A stretch of 64,000 nucleotides of DNA, from NCBI RefSeq assembly GCF_000328705.1, contig NC_019673.1, positions 7,761,501 through 7,825,500 of the forward strand, written 5' to 3'. Of this stretch, positions 44,718-54,236 are shown in pieces. The position numbers and the translations under genes were made by a program. The notes under the pieces were generated by a model. That model made no database searches and was not told the DNA's origin. It worked only from the letters and a program-made list of their open reading frames with translations. Origin of the DNA: Saccharothrix espanaensis DSM 44229 (GTDB lineage: Bacteria; Actinomycetota; Actinomycetes; Mycobacteriales; Pseudonocardiaceae). Position 1 is the stretch's first letter; each line of letters starts with the position of its first letter.

Positions 44718-45971
44718 TCAGACCGTACGGGGACGCCCCGCGACCCACCCCAGCCCGGTCAGCAACAGCAGCAACCCCACCAACACCAGCATCGACAACG
44801 TCCAATCCCCGGTGGCCCCGCGCAGCACGCCGAAGGCGAACGGCCCGGAAGCGGAGATCAGGTACCCGATGCTCTGCGCCATCGCAGACAGCCGAGCAGT
44901 GTCCGAAGTGGACGAGGTGCGCAACGAGATCATGACCAGTGCCAGCGGGAACATCCCCATCCCCACCCCGATGAGCACCACCCACAGCGCCGGCGCGAGG
45001 CCGGGCGCGAGCGCCAGCCCCAGCACGCCCGCCACCGACAGGGTGCCCAACCCGAGCACCAGCCCGGACTGGCTGGACCGCCGAGCGGCCAGCGGTGGCA
45101 CGATCAGGCTCACCGGCACGCCCAGCACCATCGTGATCGCCAGCAGCAGCCCGGCCGTCGTCCGGTCCACCCCGGCGTCGCCGAGGATCTGCGGCAGCCA
45201 CCCCATCACCGTGTACGCCAGCAGCGACTGCAGCCCGAAGAACACCGTGATCACCCAGGCCAGGGGGCTGCGCACCAGGGATCGCCGCTTACCCGTGCGG
45301 ACCGGCGCCGAGCGCACGACCTCGCCGTGCCGGGCCCCGGCCAGCCACACCACCAGCGCCGCCGCCGACAGGAACGCCCACGCCCCCACGGCCAGCCGCC
45401 ACGACCCGAACGCCGACTCCATCGCCGGCGTGAACGCGGCACCCAGCGCCGCCCCGGCCGCCAGCGCGGCCGTGTACACACCGGTGATCAGGCCGACCTT
45501 GCCCGGGAACGAGTCCTTGACGACCACCGGGATCAGCACGTTGCAGACCGCGACGCCGGCGCACGCGATGAACGTCCCGCCCAGCACGACCGCCGGTCCG
45601 TCGATCACCCGGAGCACCAATCCGGCGGTCAGCACCGTCAGCGACAGTGCGACCGCTCGGGCCATTCCCAGCCGCCGTCCGAGCCAAGGCGCGAGGAACG
45701 CCGCGAACCCGAAGCACAGCGTGGGTACCGCCGTAAGCACGGACGTCCACGCCGTGGACACCCCCAATGACGTCCGCACATCGCCGAGCACAGACGCCAG
45801 ACTGGTCACCGCCGGGCGCAGATTGGCGGCGGCGAGCGCTACGCCGATCGCCAACAGGGTGCTGCCGACCAGGGCAACTTGGCGGTTCCGGGTCACCGGA
45901 GCAGCAGGACTACCAGAAGGATGGACCGCGATCGTCGCATTGGCACCGGGATCGGTGGCAATGTGAACCAT
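44718..45971 (-). CDS. MFS transporter of the CynX/NimT type
   Basis: The 417-residue protein has about twelve membrane segments and the family's LRPAVTSLASVLGDVRTSLG N-terminal motif, GRRLGMARAVALSLTVL and MGWLPQILGDAGVDRTTAGL. CynX/NimT proteins export or import small anions such as cyanate or nitroimidazole; this one's substrate is unknown. ATG 45971 (MVHIATDP) was chosen; a GTG at 46007 is possible. It is divergent from a FadR-type regulator 83 bases away. Confidence 0.87.
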   Translation of the reverse strand: MVHIATDPGANATIAVHPSGSPAAPVTRNRQVALVGSTLLAIGVALAAANLRPAVTSLASVLGDVRTSLGVSTAWTSVLTAVPTLCFGFAAFLAPWLGRRLGMARAVALSLTVLTAGLVLRVIDGPAVVLGGTFIACAGVAVCNVLIPVVVKDSFPGKVGLITGVYTAALAAGAALGAAFTPAMESAFGSWRLAVGAWAFLSAAALVVWLAGARHGEVVRSAPVRTGKRRSLVRSPLAWVITVFFGLQSLLAYTVMGWLPQILGDAGVDRTTAGLLLAITMVLGVPVSLIVPPLAARRSSQSGLVLGLGTLSVAGVLGLALAPGLAPALWVVLIGVGMGMFPLALVMISLRTSSTSDTARLSAMAQSIGYLISASGPFAFGVLRGATGDWTLSMLVLVGLLLLLTGLGWVAGRPRTV

Positions 45972-46054
45972 CGGTGTCCGGTCTGGCTGGGTCTGCTGGA
46001 TCCTCACCGGGCTACTATTACAGACATGGGATGTTCGGATGAAAGGATGACGTT

Positions 46055-46726
46055 GTGCCGTTGGCCACTACCCGGCGGGCCGGACTCGTCGACCAGGTGA
46101 TCGACCAGATGAGGGACGCGATCGCCGGCGGTGAATGGCCGGTCGGCCAGCGCATCCCGCCGGAGCCGGAACTCGTCACCGCGCTCGGAGTGGGTCGCAA
46201 CACCGTGCGGGAGGCGGTGCGTGCGCTCTCCCACGCCGGACTGCTGGAGGTCCGCCAGGGCGACGGCACGTTCGTGCGCGCCACCAGCGAACTGTCCGGC
46301 GCGGTGCGCCGGCTGTGCGGCAGTGAGCTGCGCGACGTCCTCCAAGTGCGCCGCACGCTGGAGGTCGAGGGCGCGCGCCTGGCCGCGGCCCAGCGCACCG
46401 ACGACGAACTGCGCCGACTGGAAACCCTGCTCGCGGAACGGGACGCCGCGCTGCTCGACAAGGACTGGGAACGCCTGGTGGAACGCGACGCCGCGTTCCA
46501 CGTGCTGCTCGTGCAGTGTTCGCACAACACCCTGCTGGCCGAGCTCTACCAGGGCCTCACCGAGGCCGTCCGGGCGAGCATCACCGCAACCGTCGAAACC
46601 GACCACGAAGACGCTCACGTCTCCCACACCGGTCTGCTGGACGCAGTCCGCGACCGCGACACCGCACGTGCCGCTGCCGAGGCCGGTGGCTTCCTGGAGG
46701 AACTTCTGGAGCGGCACTCAAAATAA
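46055..46726 (+). CDS. FadR-type GntR regulator
   Basis: The 223-residue protein has a GntR winged helix (PPEPELVTALGVGRNTVREA, then LSHAGLLEVRQGDGTFV) and a C-terminal FCD ligand domain with metal-site residues in ERDAAFHVLLVQCSHN. GTG 46055 follows GAAAGGATG. It should control the divergent MFS gene. Confidence 0.9.
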   Translation: MPLATTRRAGLVDQVIDQMRDAIAGGEWPVGQRIPPEPELVTALGVGRNTVREAVRALSHAGLLEVRQGDGTFVRATSELSGAVRRLCGSELRDVLQVRRTLEVEGARLAAAQRTDDELRRLETLLAERDAALLDKDWERLVERDAAFHVLLVQCSHNTLLAELYQGLTEAVRASITATVETDHEDAHVSHTGLLDAVRDRDTARAAAEAGGFLEELLERHSK

Positions 46727-46788
46727 AACCTCACCGCTCACCGCTCACCGCGCTCGACGCCTCGTACCCCAGCGTGCGAGAAGCAGGC

Positions 46789-46829
46789 GGGGACCTCCCA
46801 CGGCGGCGGAAGTACCTTGGGAGGTCCCC
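46789..46829 (+). terminator. Terminator after the GntR gene
   Basis: GGGGACCTCCCA (46789-46800) pairs perfectly with 46818-46829 around a 17-base loop. It is between the GntR gene and the convergent LysR gene. Confidence 0.8.
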
Positions 46830-46926
46830 TGGTGAGTGGCCTGCTCAACGACCGGGTCGATCAGCCGCTCGTCACGGAAGTCGTCACACCCGGCACCGTT
46901 GCAACGACACGATGCCCGATCGTTAG

Positions 46927-47835
46927 TTAGGCAGTCAAACGTTCATCCCAACAGCCGCGCAGCGCCGCCAGGGTGGCCACCACCGCCGGTCGTCGTCCCG
47001 CCTGCGTGCGCCACATCGCGAACACGCGCCTCGTCGGTGTCGGCGTGAACGCCACCGCCCGCACGCCGTCCGGCAGCGGCCCGCGTCCCAGTCGGGGCAG
47101 CAAAGCCACCCCCACCCCCCGCTCCAGCAGCGCGATCTGCGTCTCATACTCGCTGATCCGGAAGGCGAGATCGGGCTCCATCCCCGCCATCCGGAACGTG
47201 TTCACCAGCCAGTCGTGGCAGATCGTGCCCTCGGGCTGGCAGATCCAGCGCTCGCCGGCCAGGTCCTCCGGCACCACCGACTCCCGGTCCGCCAGCGGGT
47301 GCCCGACCGGCAGCAGCACGTCGGCGAAGTCCTCGCCCAGCCGCGCCCGGGACAGCCCGTCCGGCACGGCGAGCGGCGCGTTGTCCCAGTCGTGCGTCAC
47401 CGCCAGGTCCAGCTCGCCACGCGCCACCAGCTCGATCGCCGGCGGCGGGTCCAGCTCCACCAGCCGCACGTCCAGCGCCGGGTGGTCGCGTGCCAGCGCC
47501 ACCAGGACCGCCGGCACGAGGCCGCGCGCGGCCGTGGCGAACGCCCCGATCCGCAACTCCCCGACCGCCGCGCCGCGCTGCTGCTCCAACGTCACCTCGG
47601 CGTGCTCGACCAGGCGCAACACCTGGTCGGCGGTGGCCGCGAGCAGGTGCGCCGCGTCGGTCAGCGCGATCCCGCGCCCACGGCGTTCCAGCAGCGTGGT
47701 GCGGGTCTCCCGTTCGAGCTTGGCGATCTGCTGGGACACCGCCGACGGCGTGTAGCCCAGAGCGAGCGCCGCCGCGCCGACCGATCCGTGCCGGGCCACC
47801 GCGTGCAGTGCACGCAACCTCCCCAGGTCGAGCAT
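46927..47835 (-). CDS. LysR-family transcriptional regulator
   Basis: The 302-residue protein has the LysR helix-turn-helix: LRALHAVARHGSVGAAALAL, then SAVSQQIAKLERETRTTLLE. Its substrate-binding domain spans residues about 90-300 and includes GVGVALLPRLG. It is divergent from the EamA transporter at 48008, its probable target, with a 172-base gap that could hold T-N11-A sites. Confidence 0.92.
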   Translation of the reverse strand: MLDLGRLRALHAVARHGSVGAAALALGYTPSAVSQQIAKLERETRTTLLERRGRGIALTDAAHLLAATADQVLRLVEHAEVTLEQQRGAAVGELRIGAFATAARGLVPAVLVALARDHPALDVRLVELDPPPAIELVARGELDLAVTHDWDNAPLAVPDGLSRARLGEDFADVLLPVGHPLADRESVVPEDLAGERWICQPEGTICHDWLVNTFRMAGMEPDLAFRISEYETQIALLERGVGVALLPRLGRGPLPDGVRAVAFTPTPTRRVFAMWRTQAGRRPAVVATLAALRGCWDERLTA

Positions 47836-48007
47836 CCCGCCTCCTGCTGCTCAGCGGGCCTCGACCCGACAACCCGCCACTCCCCACGCCACCCGCCCAG
47901 CCGCCTGTCCAAGCATGACCGCAGCACACCACAGTGTAGCCACGCTTAACTCAAAGCTTCAGAACACGTCGCTGGTGCTAAACGATCCGAGCGCCAACAC
48001 TCGAGCT

Positions 48008-48886
48008 GTGAAACCTGGTCACGCCGCGCTGGCGGTACTCACCACCACCATCTGGGGCGTCAACTTCGTCGTGATCAAGGTGGGCCTCGACGAGTTCCCG
48101 CCACTGCTGTTCTCGTCGCTGCGGTTCCTCGCCGCCGCCGTGCCCGCGCTGTGGTTGGTCGGCAAGCCGCGGGTGGCCTGGAAGTGGATCGCGGCGGTCG
48201 CCGCCACGCTCGGCGTCGCCAAGTTCGGGCTCTTGTTCCTGGGCATGAGCGAGGGGATGCCGGCCGGCCTGTCGTCGCTCGTGCTCCAGAGCCAGGTCAT
48301 CTTCACCATCGCCTTCGCGACCGTGCTGCTCAAGGAACGCCCGCGACCCGTCCAGCTCGTCGGCATCGCCATCGCCGCCACCGGGATCGTGCTGATCGCG
48401 CTGGACTACGGCCTGACCAGCCCGATCTCCGCCCTGCTGCTGGTCGTCCTGGGCGCGATCGCCTGGGGCCTGTCCAACGTCGCCACCCGCTACGCCAAGC
48501 CGCCGGACGCGCTGAGCTTCATCGTCTGGGTGAGCGCCTTCGCCACCCTGCCCCTGCTCCTGCTCTCCGTGATCTTCGAGGGCCCTTCGGCGATCATCAC
48601 CGCGCTGGGCAACGCGAGCTGGGCGGGCGTCACGTCGCTGCTGTTCGTCGCGTGGGTCTCGACCCTCTTCGGGTTCGGCGTGTGGGGTTTCCTGCTCCGC
48701 GAGCACAACGCGAGCACCGTCGTCCCGTTCGCGCTGCTCGTCCCCGTCGCCGGCATGTTCTCCGGTTGGCTCTTCCTGGACGAGAACCTCTCGCCCGTGC
48801 GCCTCGGTGCCGCCGCCCTGGTCATCGCCGGCATGGCCGCGACAACCATCCCCAGACCAGCCCGCGTCCTGACACCCGTCCCGTAA
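48008..48886 (+). CDS. EamA-family drug/metabolite transporter
   Basis: The 292-residue protein has two EamA repeats with about ten membrane segments: LAVLTTTIWGVNFVVIKVGL at the start, LKERPRPVQLVGIAIAATGI, and VVPFALLVPVAGMFSGWLFL with FLDENLSPVRLGAAALVIAG. The family includes amino-acid and purine exporters. GTG 48008 was chosen over upstream codons since the hydrophobic part starts soon after. A LysR gene is divergent. Confidence 0.9.
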   Translation: MKPGHAALAVLTTTIWGVNFVVIKVGLDEFPPLLFSSLRFLAAAVPALWLVGKPRVAWKWIAAVAATLGVAKFGLLFLGMSEGMPAGLSSLVLQSQVIFTIAFATVLLKERPRPVQLVGIAIAATGIVLIALDYGLTSPISALLLVVLGAIAWGLSNVATRYAKPPDALSFIVWVSAFATLPLLLLSVIFEGPSAIITALGNASWAGVTSLLFVAWVSTLFGFGVWGFLLREHNASTVVPFALLVPVAGMFSGWLFLDENLSPVRLGAAALVIAGMAATTIPRPARVLTPVP

Positions 48887-48929
48887 TCACTCCCGCCTCG
48901 ACCCACCCCTCACTCTCACTCCCGCAGCC

Positions 48930-51900
48930 TCACTCCCGCAGCCGATCCACCCGACGCCGCGCGGCGCGCGCCTTCTCGTGCCGATCAGCCTTCTCGTACA
49001 GGCCCACCGCGCGCGTGAACCAGCGCCGTGCGGCGTCCACCTCCCGGTCGTGGCGGGCGATGAACCCGAGCCGCTCCGCGATCCGGCCTTCCCTCATCGG
49101 ATCTCCGCGCCCCTCGACCACCCGCAACGCCGCCGCGTACCGCCCCCGGGCCTCCGGGTACCGCCCCTCCGCACGGTCCACCGCACCGAGGTGGCACATG
49201 CCGTCCACCTCGCCCCGCCAGTCGCCCGACTCCCGGCAACGGGCGAGCGCCTCTTCGTAGTACCCCCGCGCCACCTCGAACTGACGCTTGCCGAGCGCCA
49301 CGTTCCCCAGGTCCGCCAACACCTGGACCTCGGCCGCCCGATCGCCGAGCAGCCGCGCGGCTTCCAGCGCCAACGGGAACAGCACCGCACAGTCGTCCCA
49401 CCGCCGTCGCCGCACCAGGTGTCCGGCCAGGCGACCGGTCAACCGCAGACACCCTCTCCGATCACCCCTTCCAGCCCCATCAGCCCGCTCGGCCGCCGCG
49501 ACCACCGCCGGCAACTCGACCTCCAACGCCTCGTCCAGAGTCTCCACGTCCAGCGCCGCCACGTAGTGATCCACCAGCCGCGCCAACGCTTCTCCGCCCT
49601 CCGTCCCCTCCACCAGCCCCTCCGCGTACACCCGGACCAGGTCGTGCCACCGGAACCAGCCGCCCACCTCCTCCACCAACCGAGTCCGCCGCAACACCGC
49701 GAGCAACTCCGCAGCCCGCGCCTCCGACTCCCCTACCAGCGCCGCCGCAGCAGCGACCCCGATCGGTCCCCCCGGATGAACCGACAACAGCCGCAACATC
49801 CGAGCCGCACCCACCCCCAACCGCTCGTAAGCAACCTTCAAAATCCCGCCCGCCGCCCCTCCCGCCACCCCACGCAACGCTTCGACCAGCCCCGCAACCT
49901 CCTCTCCCGCCTCAGCCCCTGCCGCCTCAGCCCCCACCGCCCCCGCCGCGACGCTCAACGCCAACGGCAGCCGCCCACACAGCTCCACCAACTCGCCCCG
50001 AACCCGATTGCCCGCACCCGCCGGCGCACCACTCCGAGACAGAACCCCGTCGACCAGTTCCAGCGCCTCACCCCCGTCCATCACACCCAGCCCGAACCGC
50101 CGCACCCCACCAGCCCTCGCCCCACCAAACGCCGCCCCACCAAACGCCTCCCCCGCGTGACGACTGGTGATCAGCACCCGATGCGCCCCGACGAGCGGCA
50201 ACAACGGCTCCACCTGACCGGCATCCGCCGACGCCCCGTCCAACACCACCAGCACCCGTGCACGCCCGGCCAACAACGACCGGTACAGCGCCACGCGTTC
50301 CGCGAGCCCGTCCGGTATGCGCTTCGCCGACACCCCCAACGCCCGCAGCAACTCCCCCAACGCGACCTCCGGCGACACCCGCCGATCCGGGTCGTCCCCG
50401 CGAAGCTCCACGAACAGCACGCCACCTGGGAACCACCCCGCCGCCGCAGCGTCCCGCGCCGCACGCACCGCCAACGCCGTCTTCCCCACCCCGGCCTCAC
50501 CGGTCACCACAACCCTGGTCGTCACAACTCCGGTCACCACAACTCCGGCCCCCGCCTCACCCGACCACAGCGCGTCCGCCACTTCGCGCAACACCTCGCC
50601 CCGCCCGACGAACTCCCCCACCGCCGGCAGCCCGGCCACCACCTCCCGCAACCGCTGCCGCGCCAAGCGTTTGCGGACGCTGCGGACCATGTTCTCGTCG
50701 CCCAGCTCCAAGTACTGCCCGAGCGCCCGCGTCCACCACGTCCGCGCCGCTCCCGCGTCCTGCTCCCGGGCCGCCACGATCCCCCGGCACAACGCCACCC
50801 GTGCCTGCCGCAGCACGTCCCCGTGCTGCACCGCCAACGCCATCGCCTCGCCGTACCGCTCGTGCGCGTCCGCGTACCGCCGCCGGTCCCGCGCGACCGT
50901 GCCGAGGTTGAACAGGATGTCCGTCTCGCCGCGCCGGTCGCCCAGCTCCCGGTACAGGGCCAGGGCTTCTCCGTAGCGCTCCTCCGCCTCCGCCAACTCC
51001 CGGACCAGCCGCGCGATCGACCCGAGGTTGTGCACCGCCTGCGCGACCCGCGCCCGGTCGCCCAGCTCCCGTCCGACCTCCAGGTACTCCAGGTAGTACG
51101 CGCGAGCGTCGCCGAACCTCCGCTGTTCCCGGGCAACCCGCCCGAGCCGGCGCAACACCCGCGCCTCCCCGACCCGCCCACCCAGCCGCTCGCCGACCCG
51201 CTCACCTCGCGACCCATCAAGCGGCCCACCCACTCGCTCACCGAACGCCCCACCCGGCGACCCAGCCGGCGACCCGCCCAGCCGGCGCGCCGCCTCCAGC
51301 GCGACCGGGAACACCCGCGTGCAGTCGTCCCACAGCCGCCGGTAGAACAGGTACGCCGACATCGCCAGCGCCAGCCGCAGCGCGAGGTCCGGCCGTCCGA
51401 CGCGGTGCGCCGTCCCGACCGCTTCGACCAGCGTCGGCTGCTCGGTCTCGAACCAGGTCAGCGCCTCGCGCCCGAACTGGCCCGTCGGCGTGCCGCGCGG
51501 GTCGTGCGACTCGACGGTCGTCGCGTAGTGGTCCAGCAGGCGGACCAGGGCGTCTTCGGCGTCAGCGTCTTCACGGGCGCGTTCTTCGGCGTACAGGCGG
51601 AGCAGGTCGTGGCTCCGGAACCAGCCGCGCGGTTCGCCCGCCTCCACCATGTGCGCCCGCCGCAACGCCGTGAGCAGCTTCGTCGCCTCGCGTTCCGGGA
51701 CGCCCGCCAACGCCGCCGCCGGCACCCCGACCTGCCGTCCCGGGTTCAGCGCGAGCAGCCGGAACAGCCGGGCCTCCGCCGGCGTGAGGCGGTGGTAGGA
51801 CAGGTCGAACGCGGCGTGCATCCCGACGCTGTCCCCGTAGGCCAGCTCGCCCAGCCGCGTGGACGCCCCGCGCAGCGCCTCGACCAGCTCCGCCACCGGC

Positions 51901-52619
51901 TGCTCCGGGTCGCCGGCCAGGATCGCCGCCACGATGCTCAACGCCAGCGGCAGGTTTCCGCACAACGCCACCAGTTCGGCCGCCGACCCGGGCGTGATCC
52001 GGTCGTCGTCGGGACGGGCCGCGCGGACCGCCGCGTCGACCAGCGCCACCGCTTCGGCGTCCTCCAACACGGTCAGGTCGATCAGCCGCGCCCCGGTCAG
52101 GTCGGCGAGCGTGTGCCGGCTGGTGACCAGCACCCGGTGCGCGGCGGAGTTCGGCAGCAACGGACGCACCTGGCCTGCCGCCGAAGCGTTGTCCAGCACG
52201 ACCAGCACCGGCGCGCGCTCAGCCAACAACGACCGGTACAACGCCTCACGCCCCGCGAGCCCGTCCGGCACGTGCTCTGCCGGCACGCCCAACGCGCGCA
52301 GGAACACCGACAGGGCGATTTCCGGGGTCACGCGGTGCTGCGGGTCGTAGCCCTGGAGATCCACGAACAACACGCCGCCGGGGAACCACCCGGCCGCCAC
52401 GGCGTCGTGCGCGGCCCGCACGGCCAGCGTCATCTTCCCGACCCCGGCCAGACCGGCCACCGCCGACAGCACCACCGGCACAGCGTCGTCCTTGGGGCGC
52501 AACGCATCCGCCAGCCCGGCCAGCGCTTCGGCACGTCCGGTGAACACGTCCACCGGGGGCAGTCCCGCCAACGCCCGAGGCCCCGAGACCGCGCCGGACG
52601 TGTCGTCACGATCACCCAC
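48930..52619 (-). CDS. Large protein with two STAND NTPase/TPR modules
   Basis: The 1229-residue protein is two similar halves. Each has an NB-ARC ATPase, a winged helix and TPRs. Module one has Walker A AGLAGVGKMTLAVRAA near residue 58, in which the usual Thr after Lys is Met, and Walker B VLVVLDNAS near 143. Module two has a normal Walker A, GEAGVGKTALAVRAA, near 708 and Walker B VLVVLDGAS near 790. Shared segments include AAGWFPGGVLFV and EALYRSLLA/VALYRSLLA. The N-terminus has no DNA-binding or effector domain. Such proteins act as signal-dependent switches. GTG 52619 is 57 bases from a divergent pentapeptide-repeat gene. I infer internal duplication with loss of the Mg ligand in module one. 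Confidence 0.85.
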   Translation of the reverse strand: MGDRDDTSGAVSGPRALAGLPPVDVFTGRAEALAGLADALRPKDDAVPVVLSAVAGLAGVGKMTLAVRAAHDAVAAGWFPGGVLFVDLQGYDPQHRVTPEIALSVFLRALGVPAEHVPDGLAGREALYRSLLAERAPVLVVLDNASAAGQVRPLLPNSAAHRVLVTSRHTLADLTGARLIDLTVLEDAEAVALVDAAVRAARPDDDRITPGSAAELVALCGNLPLALSIVAAILAGDPEQPVAELVEALRGASTRLGELAYGDSVGMHAAFDLSYHRLTPAEARLFRLLALNPGRQVGVPAAALAGVPEREATKLLTALRRAHMVEAGEPRGWFRSHDLLRLYAEERAREDADAEDALVRLLDHYATTVESHDPRGTPTGQFGREALTWFETEQPTLVEAVGTAHRVGRPDLALRLALAMSAYLFYRRLWDDCTRVFPVALEAARRLGGSPAGSPGGAFGERVGGPLDGSRGERVGERLGGRVGEARVLRRLGRVAREQRRFGDARAYYLEYLEVGRELGDRARVAQAVHNLGSIARLVRELAEAEERYGEALALYRELGDRRGETDILFNLGTVARDRRRYADAHERYGEAMALAVQHGDVLRQARVALCRGIVAAREQDAGAARTWWTRALGQYLELGDENMVRSVRKRLARQRLREVVAGLPAVGEFVGRGEVLREVADALWSGEAGAGVVVTGVVTTRVVVTGEAGVGKTALAVRAARDAAAAGWFPGGVLFVELRGDDPDRRVSPEVALGELLRALGVSAKRIPDGLAERVALYRSLLAGRARVLVVLDGASADAGQVEPLLPLVGAHRVLITSRHAGEAFGGAAFGGARAGGVRRFGLGVMDGGEALELVDGVLSRSGAPAGAGNRVRGELVELCGRLPLALSVAAGAVGAEAAGAEAGEEVAGLVEALRGVAGGAAGGILKVAYERLGVGAARMLRLLSVHPGGPIGVAAAAALVGESEARAAELLAVLRRTRLVEEVGGWFRWHDLVRVYAEGLVEGTEGGEALARLVDHYVAALDVETLDEALEVELPAVVAAAERADGAGRGDRRGCLRLTGRLAGHLVRRRRWDDCAVLFPLALEAARLLGDRAAEVQVLADLGNVALGKRQFEVARGYYEEALARCRESGDWRGEVDGMCHLGAVDRAEGRYPEARGRYAAALRVVEGRGDPMREGRIAERLGFIARHDREVDAARRWFTRAVGLYEKADRHEKARAARRRVDRLRE

Positions 52620-52676
52620 GGGCCCTTTCTACCGCACGGACTGGTGATTGACGGGTGATCACGATTCCGATGGGCT

Positions 52677-53609
52677 GTGACGGTGGAGCACCGGGTGTTG
52701 TCGCCCAGGACGATCGCCGGCTGGGGCGTCGGGCTGCTGGCACTGGCCGCCGGCTCGATCGTGCTGCTGCTGGCCACCCTCGGGTCGGGCGCGCCGGAGG
52801 ACGGCGTCCGGCTGGACGTGATCCGGACGGCGTCCAGCATCGTGCTGGGCGGGGGCGGCGCGGCGGCGCTGCTGCTGACCGCGCGCCGGCAGCGGTCGAC
52901 CGAGCTGGACCTGGCGCAGAAGGACCACGACGCCACCGAGCGGCGGGTCACCGAGCTGTACGGCAAGGCCGCCGACCAGCTGGGCAGCGAGAAGGCCCCG
53001 GTCCGCTTGGCCGGGCTGTACGCGCTGGAGCGGCTCGCGCAGGACAACCCGGCGCACCGGCAGACCATCGTGCACCTGGTGTGCGCCTACCTGCGGATGC
53101 CGTTCACGCCGCCGCCGGACGTCCGGGCCCGCACCGGCCCGCGCGACACCGCGCGGTTCCAGGAGCAGGAGGTGCGGCAGACCGCGCTCGGCCTGCTGGC
53201 CGGCCACCTGCGACCGGACCGGCCGGAGGTCTTCTGGTCGGACATCTCGCTGGACCTGTCGCACGCGACGCTGGTGAAGCTCACCCTGACCCACGCGCGG
53301 GTGCGCCGCGCGTCGTTCGTCGGCACCACGTTCGTCGGGCCGGCCACGTTCCGCGGCACGGAATTCACCGGTCACGCGGACTTCCGGGAGGCGCAATTCC
53401 GCGGTCTCGCGGATTTCCGCCGGGTCGGGTTCGGCGAATCGGTGTTCCGCGGCGCGTGTTTCTCCGGCGAGACGGATTTCGGCGTGCACACCCCCGCGTC
53501 CCTCGCCGGGGCCCGCGCCAAACCCGCTGACCTGCGGCGGAAGTGGCCCGATGGGTGGTCGGAGCGGCCGGCCGAGGACGGCTGGGCGGACCTCGCCCAC
53601 CAATCGTGA
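52677..53609 (+). CDS. Membrane pentapeptide-repeat protein
   Basis: The 310-residue protein has two N-terminal membrane segments (IAGWGVGLLALAAGSIVLLL and TASSIVLGGGGAAALLLTA), a coiled-coil-like region (RRQRSTELDLAQKDHDATER) and a domain with APVRLAGLYALERLAQDNPA. It ends in pentapeptide repeats A(D/N)FRxx (ASFVG, ATFRG, TEFTG, ADFRE, AQFRG, ADFRR). Pentapeptide repeats form a beta-helix used for protein binding. It is divergent from the double STAND gene. GTG 52677 is the start. Confidence 0.82.
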   Translation: MTVEHRVLSPRTIAGWGVGLLALAAGSIVLLLATLGSGAPEDGVRLDVIRTASSIVLGGGGAAALLLTARRQRSTELDLAQKDHDATERRVTELYGKAADQLGSEKAPVRLAGLYALERLAQDNPAHRQTIVHLVCAYLRMPFTPPPDVRARTGPRDTARFQEQEVRQTALGLLAGHLRPDRPEVFWSDISLDLSHATLVKLTLTHARVRRASFVGTTFVGPATFRGTEFTGHADFREAQFRGLADFRRVGFGESVFRGACFSGETDFGVHTPASLAGARAKPADLRRKWPDGWSERPAEDGWADLAHQS

Positions 53610-54236
53610 CCGGGCTTCGCCCGATCGGACTACGTATCCCCTGCCGGCCTAACGGTACTTTCCCAGTGTGACTACTCGCGAGTGGAGGTGTGCCGTGCGC
53701 TGCACCACCATCATGGCCCTCCACCTGTCCGCAGGTGCGGACGCCGTCTAGCGGACTTCCCTGGCGGATCTCCCCTGGCGGGTTCCCGAGCGGACCTCCC
53801 GAGTTCCGAACGGCCGTGTTCGCGGCCACCGGGCCACTCCGGCGAGCAGTCACCCGACTTGGCGGTCGAGCCGACGCCCGCCGAATCCCCGGTGGACCAA
53901 CGAAGGCGACGAACCCCGGTGCACCAGCGCGACTTGGTGGTCACGCGCACCGCGACCCGACGCCATGCGATCCCGCCCGCCGAACTCCGGATCACCGTCA
54001 CGCGAACCCCGTCACCCGGATCACCCCGCCACGCGAACCGCTCCACCCGCCACGCGCACTGCGCCACGCGGGTCCTCAGTCACGCGAGCCAGCCACGCGG
54101 ATCACTCCGCCACGCGAAGCACGCCACGCGGACCACTCCGGCACGAGGTCCTCCACCGGGGACCGAACCTGGTCGGCGACGTCGTTCCAGGGCTGTCGCC
54201 AGTATCGCCGATCCGCTGGCAGCCGCGCCGTCCCGG
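53610..54236. other. 627-base intergenic region with CACGCG repeats
   Basis: The first part has a weak hairpin (CGGGCTTCGCCCG near 53613) and a small possible ORF (separate entry). From about 53998 to 54150 a degenerate repeat is anchored on CACGCG with a spacing of about 14-20 bases, at least nine copies. It resembles the repeat at 62369-62465. I see no tRNA or larger gene. Confidence 0.5.
53695..53751 (+). CDS. Possible 18-residue leader peptide
   Basis: GTG 53695 is preceded by GTGGAGGTG at six to seven bases and encodes MRCTTIMALHLSAGADAV before a TAG. The ribosome-binding site is as good as any in the window. No similarity is known, and so short an ORF can occur by chance. A role as a regulatory leader is speculative. 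Confidence 0.25.
   Translation: MRCTTIMALHLSAGADAV

Noticed and set aside
48978-52658. A long plus-strand open frame opposite the double STAND gene
   Set aside because: It is the antisense shadow of the minus-strand gene, with His/Arg/Pro/Gln-rich content and no motifs.
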